From NCBI GenBank assembly GCA_964606015.1, contig CAZSEZ010000056.1:1-18894 (forward strand): a DNA stretch of 18,894 nucleotides. Reading direction: 5' to 3'. The notes under the pieces were generated by a model, which saw only the letters and a program-made list of their open reading frames with translations, was not told the origin of the DNA and ran no database searches. Made by a program: the position numbers and the translations under genes. Below are positions 14,901-18,894 of this stretch, piece after piece. The first letter of the stretch is position 1. Every line of letters begins with the position of its first letter. The stretch comes from Hyella sp964606015 (lineage in GTDB: Bacteria > Cyanobacteriota > Cyanobacteriia > Cyanobacteriales > Xenococcaceae).

Positions 14901-16061
14901 ATGCTTCCCAAAATTGAAACCATAGACCTCCTCAAAATGGCATCTGGTGATACTCTATCTCTCCAGGTTTATAAATTTATTGGTGTACAACCAGGGAAAA
15001 AAGTCTACATCCAAGCCAATTTACATGGAGCGGAAATTGTCGGCAATGCGGTAATCCATAACCTGATTGAGTATCTGGTCACTTTGGAGCAAGATAAATT
15101 AAAGGGGGAAATTTGGCTCGTCCCTTTGTGTAATCCGATCGCCACCAATCAGAGGGGACACTTTTTCGCCACAGGTAGATTCAATAGCTACGATGGCAAG
15201 AATTGGAATAGGATTTTTTGGGACTACAGCAAAGAAGCCTCAGACCTAACTCAATTTGCCAAGTCTCAATTAGACTTACCGCTAAATGCTATTCGCCAAA
15301 ATTACTTAGCCAAAATCCAGCAAGCATGGCAAAAACAATTAGCCAAAATCCAACAACCTTCTAGTACAACGGTCAGCGAGCAGTACCGCGCCACCCTACA
15401 ATCTCTCTGTTTAGATGCTGATCATGTAATAGACATTCATAGTTCCAGTAACCAAGCCATTGATTTTTTATTTTGTTTTGCTTCCCGCGAAGCTGCGGCA
15501 GGGTACTTTGGAATCTCCTATGGCATTCTGATGACAGAGTACGATGGTAATGCTTTTGATGAAGCATTTCTCAAACCTTGGCTAGCCCTAGAGCAAGAGT
15601 TCCAGCAGTTGGGTTACGCTACTAAGTTTGATGTTGAAGCTTGGACACTAGAATTGGGCTCAGGAATGACCATGAACCCAGATTCAGTGGCTAAAGGGTT
15701 CCAGGGAATTAAAAATTATTTGACTCACAAAACAATTTTGCAATCCGATCAGGTACCGCCCCATACCCCAATCAAATTTGTGCCCAGAAATGCCATTAAT
15801 AGTTACTACGCAGCTACAGGTGGCATGATTCAAAACCGTCTACCGTTGAACACTAGAGTCAGTAGAGGAGATCTTATTTATCAGCTCTTAAGTTTTAATA
15901 AAAAACGCCAGCTTCCAGAACTTATCAATGTTTATGCCCAAACCGATGGTATTATCTTTGACTTAGCAACCAATCAGTCTGTAAACCAAGGGGAATACGT
16001 ATTGGATATTTTAGTCAATGATTTAGCAGACAAAGATGATGCAGAGTCAGATGTGATATAA
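14901..16061 (+). CDS. AstE/aspartoacylase-like zinc hydrolase (M14 family)
   Basis: A 386-residue protein of the succinylglutamate desuccinylase/aspartoacylase family, zinc enzymes that release carboxylic acids from N-acylated amino acids. The zinc ligands are visible as NLHGAE (H42, E45) and VIDIHSS (H180). The candidate catalytic glutamate is E251 in WTLELGSG. Substrate-binding features include PLCNPIATNQRG at 75-86. The C-terminal 100 residues form a beta-rich lid with VSRGDLIYQLL and YAQTDGIIFD. A helical insertion at about 130-155 carries a duplicated LAKIQQ and is longer than I would expect from bacterial AstE. The protein lacks a signal peptide. It is divergent from the lipoprotein gene and 70 bp upstream of the FAAL gene on the same strand, possibly cotranscribed. 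Its substrate is unknown; arginine catabolism by the AST pathway is not supported by neighbours. Confidence 0.83.
   Translation: MLPKIETIDLLKMASGDTLSLQVYKFIGVQPGKKVYIQANLHGAEIVGNAVIHNLIEYLVTLEQDKLKGEIWLVPLCNPIATNQRGHFFATGRFNSYDGKNWNRIFWDYSKEASDLTQFAKSQLDLPLNAIRQNYLAKIQQAWQKQLAKIQQPSSTTVSEQYRATLQSLCLDADHVIDIHSSSNQAIDFLFCFASREAAAGYFGISYGILMTEYDGNAFDEAFLKPWLALEQEFQQLGYATKFDVEAWTLELGSGMTMNPDSVAKGFQGIKNYLTHKTILQSDQVPPHTPIKFVPRNAINSYYAATGGMIQNRLPLNTRVSRGDLIYQLLSFNKKRQLPELINVYAQTDGIIFDLATNQSVNQGEYVLDILVNDLADKDDAESDVI
15306..15352 (+). repeat. 14-bp direct repeat within the AstE-like gene
   Basis: TTAGCCAAAATCCA occurs at 15306-15319 and 15339-15352, exactly 33 bp apart, keeping the frame and encoding LAKIQQ twice (residues 136 and 147) in a Gln/Lys-rich helix. 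An 11-codon period equals three turns of alpha helix, which suits a small tandem duplication lengthening a helix. Confidence 0.6.
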
Positions 16062-16131
16062 CTTGACGAGTATCCAAATCCAGAATGGTATTACTCACGA
16101 TTTGTTTCGACACTAGCAAGTATTAAATTGA

Positions 16132-17874
16132 ATGAGTGGCAAAGAAAACAGCAATAGATCGCTTACCCTAGTTCAGATTCTGCAACAGAGAGCCAGTCTC
16201 CAACCAGACAAGGAAGTATATAAGTTCTTAGTTGACGGAGAAGACAAGACTGAGAGCCTTACCTATCAGCAATTGGAGCAAAAGGCTAAAGCGATCGCTA
16301 CTTATATTCAATCTCTTTGTACTCCTGGGGATCGAGTATTGTTGTTGTATCCCCCTGGATTAGGTTTTATTGAGGCTTTTATGGGCTGTCTTTATGCTGG
16401 AGCAATTGCAGTTCCTGCTTATCCACCTCGTCCTAATCGTTCCATCGAAAGAGTCCAAAGCATTATTAATTCTGCACAACCAACTTTGGCTCTGACAACA
16501 GACTCCATTATTTCTAACTTGCAAAAGAAAGCAGAAGTTGCACCAGAATTAAAAACCTTGCGCTGGCTGGCTAGCGATCGCATAGATCTAGGTGTTGCTG
16601 AGAAATATCAAGATTTTGCGGTAAGCAGTCAAGATCTTGCGTTTCTCCAGTATACTTCTGGCTCTACAGCAGAACCTAAAGGGGTCAAAATTGCTCACCA
16701 TAACTTGCTGCACAATTTGGAAGCAATCCACAACTGTTTTGGTCATAGCACTAACAGCCAAGGAGTTATTTGGCTTCCTCCCTATCACGACATGGGATTA
16801 ATTGGCGGAATCTTACAACCTTTGTACGGTGATTTCCCAGTTACTTTGATGTCGCCATTAATGTTTTTACAAAACCCTTTACGCTGGCTTAAAGCCATCT
16901 CTCGTTATCGAGCAACGACCAGTGGTGGACCAAATTTTGCTTACGATCTTTGCGTTCGTAGGTATAAGCCAGAGCTAGCAGCAGACCTAGATTTAAGCTC
17001 TTGGGACCTTGCTTTTAACGGTGCTGAACCGATTAGTTATCAAACAATGCAAGATTTTTCCAAAACATTTGCTGCTCATGGTTTTCGTTCCTCAGCTTTT
17101 TATCCTTGCTATGGCATGGCAGAGGCAACTTTGATCGTCTCTGGAGGGAGCAAACAAGCTAAGCCAATTACTAAGCAAGTAATCAGCACAGAATTGGAAC
17201 AAAATCGAATTGCGATCACTCAGGATAGTAGTCAACCCACCCGTACACTAGTAAGTTGTGGCCACAGCCTGAAAGACCAAAAAGTAGCGATTGTAAATCC
17301 AGCTGATAACACTATTTGTCAGCCTGGGGAAATCGGCGAAATTTGGGTGAGTGGTGCAAGTATTGCCGGAGGTTATTGGGAAAAAACTGAGGCAACAGCA
17401 ACTACCTTCCATGCTCATATTGTGGAACAACCAAAGATAGATTTTCTGCGTACTGGAGATCTAGGTTTTATTGATGGAGGAGAACTTTACGTAACTGGTC
17501 GCCTCAAAGATCTTATTATCATCAAAGGACGCAATCACTATCCTCAAGATATCGAAAGAACGGTAGAAGCAAGTAGCAATTTCATTCGTCCTAGTGGAAC
17601 AGCCAGTTTCACTGTTGTTGCCAAAAAAGAAGAAAAGCTAGTGATTTTATCGGAAATAGAGCGTAACTATTGGAATTCACGTAATCAAGAAAATCATAAG
17701 CCAGACCTAAAACAGTTAATTCGTCGTCAAATCGCGCAAAATCACGACTTACAAACGCATCAAATTCTACTACTTAAACCAGGTAGCGTACCCAAAACCT
17801 CTAGTGGAAAAATCCAGCGTAATCTTTGTCGTCACAATTTTCTCGCAGGAGATTTTCAGAGTCTGGAAATCTAG
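16132..17874 (+). CDS. Fatty acyl-AMP ligase (FAAL), free-standing
   Basis: A 580-residue adenylate-forming enzyme that activates fatty acids as acyl-AMP, normally for transfer to an acyl carrier protein rather than to CoA. Core motifs in order: YTSGSTAEPKG at 174-184 (ATP P-loop), WLPPYHDMGLIGG at 214-226, GGPNFAYDLC at 265-274 (acyl pocket), YGMAEATL at 327-334, RTGDLGF at 440-446, the hinge GRLKDLIIIKGRNHYPQDIE at 456-475, and the catalytic lysine K560 in SSGKIQR. The HDMGLIGG segment, the region after residue 336 and the N-terminal AYPPRP motif are typical of FAALs rather than acyl-CoA ligases. It ends cleanly after the C-terminal domain, without a fused carrier or PKS/NRPS module. No carrier-protein gene follows in the 303 bp before hisG. 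The start is the ATG at 16132; no ribosome-binding site is obvious. Confidence 0.9.
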   Translation: MSGKENSNRSLTLVQILQQRASLQPDKEVYKFLVDGEDKTESLTYQQLEQKAKAIATYIQSLCTPGDRVLLLYPPGLGFIEAFMGCLYAGAIAVPAYPPRPNRSIERVQSIINSAQPTLALTTDSIISNLQKKAEVAPELKTLRWLASDRIDLGVAEKYQDFAVSSQDLAFLQYTSGSTAEPKGVKIAHHNLLHNLEAIHNCFGHSTNSQGVIWLPPYHDMGLIGGILQPLYGDFPVTLMSPLMFLQNPLRWLKAISRYRATTSGGPNFAYDLCVRRYKPELAADLDLSSWDLAFNGAEPISYQTMQDFSKTFAAHGFRSSAFYPCYGMAEATLIVSGGSKQAKPITKQVISTELEQNRIAITQDSSQPTRTLVSCGHSLKDQKVAIVNPADNTICQPGEIGEIWVSGASIAGGYWEKTEATATTFHAHIVEQPKIDFLRTGDLGFIDGGELYVTGRLKDLIIIKGRNHYPQDIERTVEASSNFIRPSGTASFTVVAKKEEKLVILSEIERNYWNSRNQENHKPDLKQLIRRQIAQNHDLQTHQILLLKPGSVPKTSSGKIQRNLCRHNFLAGDFQSLEI

Positions 17875-18177
17875 ATTTGTGCAGCTTAAAATTTACAGCT
17901 TCTGAGATTATTTGGTATCTAGTATTGAGTATTACTGCTATTGAGTACTCAGCGTTCATTTCTCAACTTCTCATGTTTGAACTCAACCCAAAGAATCCCT
18001 GCCTTTCAAATTCATAAGATTTGGTTCATCCATTTCTACTGACATCACAGCAACTTATCTGACGGGATCTTTAAAACGCACCACAGCTCACTTATCTTTC
18101 ACTTTATTTTTCTGGTTTCTTTTCTTTACTCCCCAGAACAATTTACAATTTTTGGGTTACAAACTATTTTTGCTTTT
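17875..18177. other. 303-bp spacer before hisG
   Basis: No coding region is supported. A direct repeat ATTGAGTA (17924-17931 and 17940-17947) has its second copy inside a 10-bp palindrome TGAGTACTCA (17942-17951). A pyrimidine-rich tract runs from about 18090 to 18134. A -10-like TACAAT at 18144-18149 lies 34 bp before the hisG ATG and is the best promoter candidate, though its -35 region (TTTCTT) is poor. No hairpin with a U-tract ends the FAAL gene, so readthrough into hisG is possible. Confidence 0.4.
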
Positions 18178-18825
18178 ATGATTACGATCGCTTTGCCCAA
18201 AGGTGCCTTACTCAAAGATAGTATTGAACTTTTTAAACAAGTTGGTTTAGACTTCAGTTTGTTCCTAGATAAAAGTAACCGCCAACTCCAAATTACTGAT
18301 CCAACGAATACAGCTCAAGCTCTATTGGTTAGGGCTCAGGATGTCCCAATTTACGTAGAGTACGGTCAGGCACAGCTGGGAATTGTCGGATATGATGTGC
18401 TGCGAGAAAAACAAGCTCAGGTAGCAAATCTCACGGACTTAGGATTTGGATATTGTCGTCTTTCTGTGGCAGTCCCTGAGTCTAGCAAGTATAAGCGATC
18501 GCAAGAGTTACCTCCTCATGGGAAAGTTGCCTCGAAATTTATCAATTCAGCCTTAGAACATTTCCACTCTATCGATCTACCTGTAGAGATTGTCCCCCTC
18601 TCAGGTTCGGTAGAATTGGGTCCAATTACAGGAATGTCCGAAGCGATTGTTGATCTAGTCTCAACAGGTAAAACCTTAAAAGAAAATGGCTTGATCGAAA
18701 TAGAAGTACTTTACGAAAGTACAGCAAGATTGGTAGCCCATCCCCTCAGTTACCGTCTTAATAGAGATGATTTGGATTCACTAGTTAGTAAAATAGGTGA
18801 TTTTGTTTCTCGTAACAATTCTTAA
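18178..18825 (+). CDS. hisG: ATP phosphoribosyltransferase, short form
   Basis: A 215-residue enzyme that condenses ATP and PRPP in the first step of histidine biosynthesis. Seen: the N-terminal IALPKGALLKDSIELF, the GIVGYDVLRE segment at 68-77, the GSVELGPITG stretch at 143-152, and the PRPP-binding loop EAIVDLVSTGKTLKENGL at 155-172. The length and the lack of a C-terminal ACT-like regulatory domain mark the short form, which in known cases works as a hetero-octamer with the regulatory protein HisZ; hisZ is not in the window. The start is the ATG at 18178, after a pyrimidine-rich leader. It stands apart from other his genes, as is usual in cyanobacteria, where the pathway is dispersed. Confidence 0.95.
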   Translation: MITIALPKGALLKDSIELFKQVGLDFSLFLDKSNRQLQITDPTNTAQALLVRAQDVPIYVEYGQAQLGIVGYDVLREKQAQVANLTDLGFGYCRLSVAVPESSKYKRSQELPPHGKVASKFINSALEHFHSIDLPVEIVPLSGSVELGPITGMSEAIVDLVSTGKTLKENGLIEIEVLYESTARLVAHPLSYRLNRDDLDSLVSKIGDFVSRNNS

Positions 18826-18856
18826 CTAAGTTAAGAGAAACCTGCAATCTCTTGCA
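18820..18856 (+). terminator. Two short hairpins at the 3' end of hisG
   Basis: A 7-bp perfect stem TCTTAAC/GTTAAGA with a 3-nt loop (18820-18836) spans the hisG stop codon at 18823-18825. It is followed by a 5-bp stem TGCAA/TTGCA (18843-18847 with 18852-18856). No U-run follows either, so termination is uncertain. They could act as 3'-end RNA protection. Confidence 0.3.
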
Positions 18857-18894
18857 ATAGGCTCTAACAATAGTTACACTTCTTTAGATAATAG

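Noticed and set aside
1..18894. Search for tRNA, rRNA, insertion sequences, phage or defence genes
   Set aside because: No cloverleaf, transposase, integrase, inverted-terminal-repeat pair or defence-type domain was seen; the window reads as ordinary chromosome.

Overview
The window looks like chromosomal DNA from a cyanobacterium, probably a salt-tolerant one. The HIP1 octamer GCGATCGC, a cyanobacterial genome signature, occurs at least 16 times in 18.9 kb. The gene content agrees: glucosylglycerol synthase and hydrolase, an RTX/cohesin protein, a free-standing fatty acyl-AMP ligase and short-form HisG. The DNA is AT-rich, genes are mostly single transcription units, and no tRNA, rRNA, insertion sequence, integrase or CRISPR array is visible.

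Layout. 1-280: two opposed intrinsic terminators, one for a plus-strand gene lying left of the window and one for the first minus-strand gene. 281-1900 (-): membrane protein with repeated TM helices and an MscS-like pore end. 1901-2586: a 686-bp spacer with several palindromes. 2587-3048 (+): small SRPBCC-like protein. 3330-5765 (-): glucosylglycerol hydrolase, head to head with 5967-7469 (+): glucosylglycerol-phosphate synthase. 7492-8571 (-): DUF389 membrane protein. 8731-9087 (+): YkgJ-type cysteine-cluster protein. 9364-10548 (+): PLP aminotransferase of the AlaC/DapL type. 10562-12973 (-): secreted-type RTX protein with a degenerate metalloprotease head, an RTX array, a cohesin-like domain and a dockerin-like tail. 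13405-14697 (-): sugar-type solute-binding lipoprotein. 14901-16061 (+): AstE/aspartoacylase-like zinc hydrolase. 16132-17874 (+): fatty acyl-AMP ligase. 18178-18825 (+): HisG.

How the genes fit together. The clearest functional unit is the divergent gghA/ggpS pair, which respectively degrades and makes the compatible solute glucosylglycerol. They share a spacer of about 200 bp in which I see no ggpR-like repressor gene. The MscS-like membrane protein and the orphan sugar-binding lipoprotein could belong to the same osmotic response, by solute release and solute recapture, but that is inference from proximity. The hydrolase-FAAL pair is co-oriented with a 70-bp gap and may be cotranscribed. 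Its leader carries a strong promoter and a long inverted repeat ending just before the start codon. The most unusual protein is the RTX protein: its zinc-protease signature has both histidines replaced by arginine, while the surrounding fold signature is kept, and it carries both halves of a cohesin-dockerin pair.
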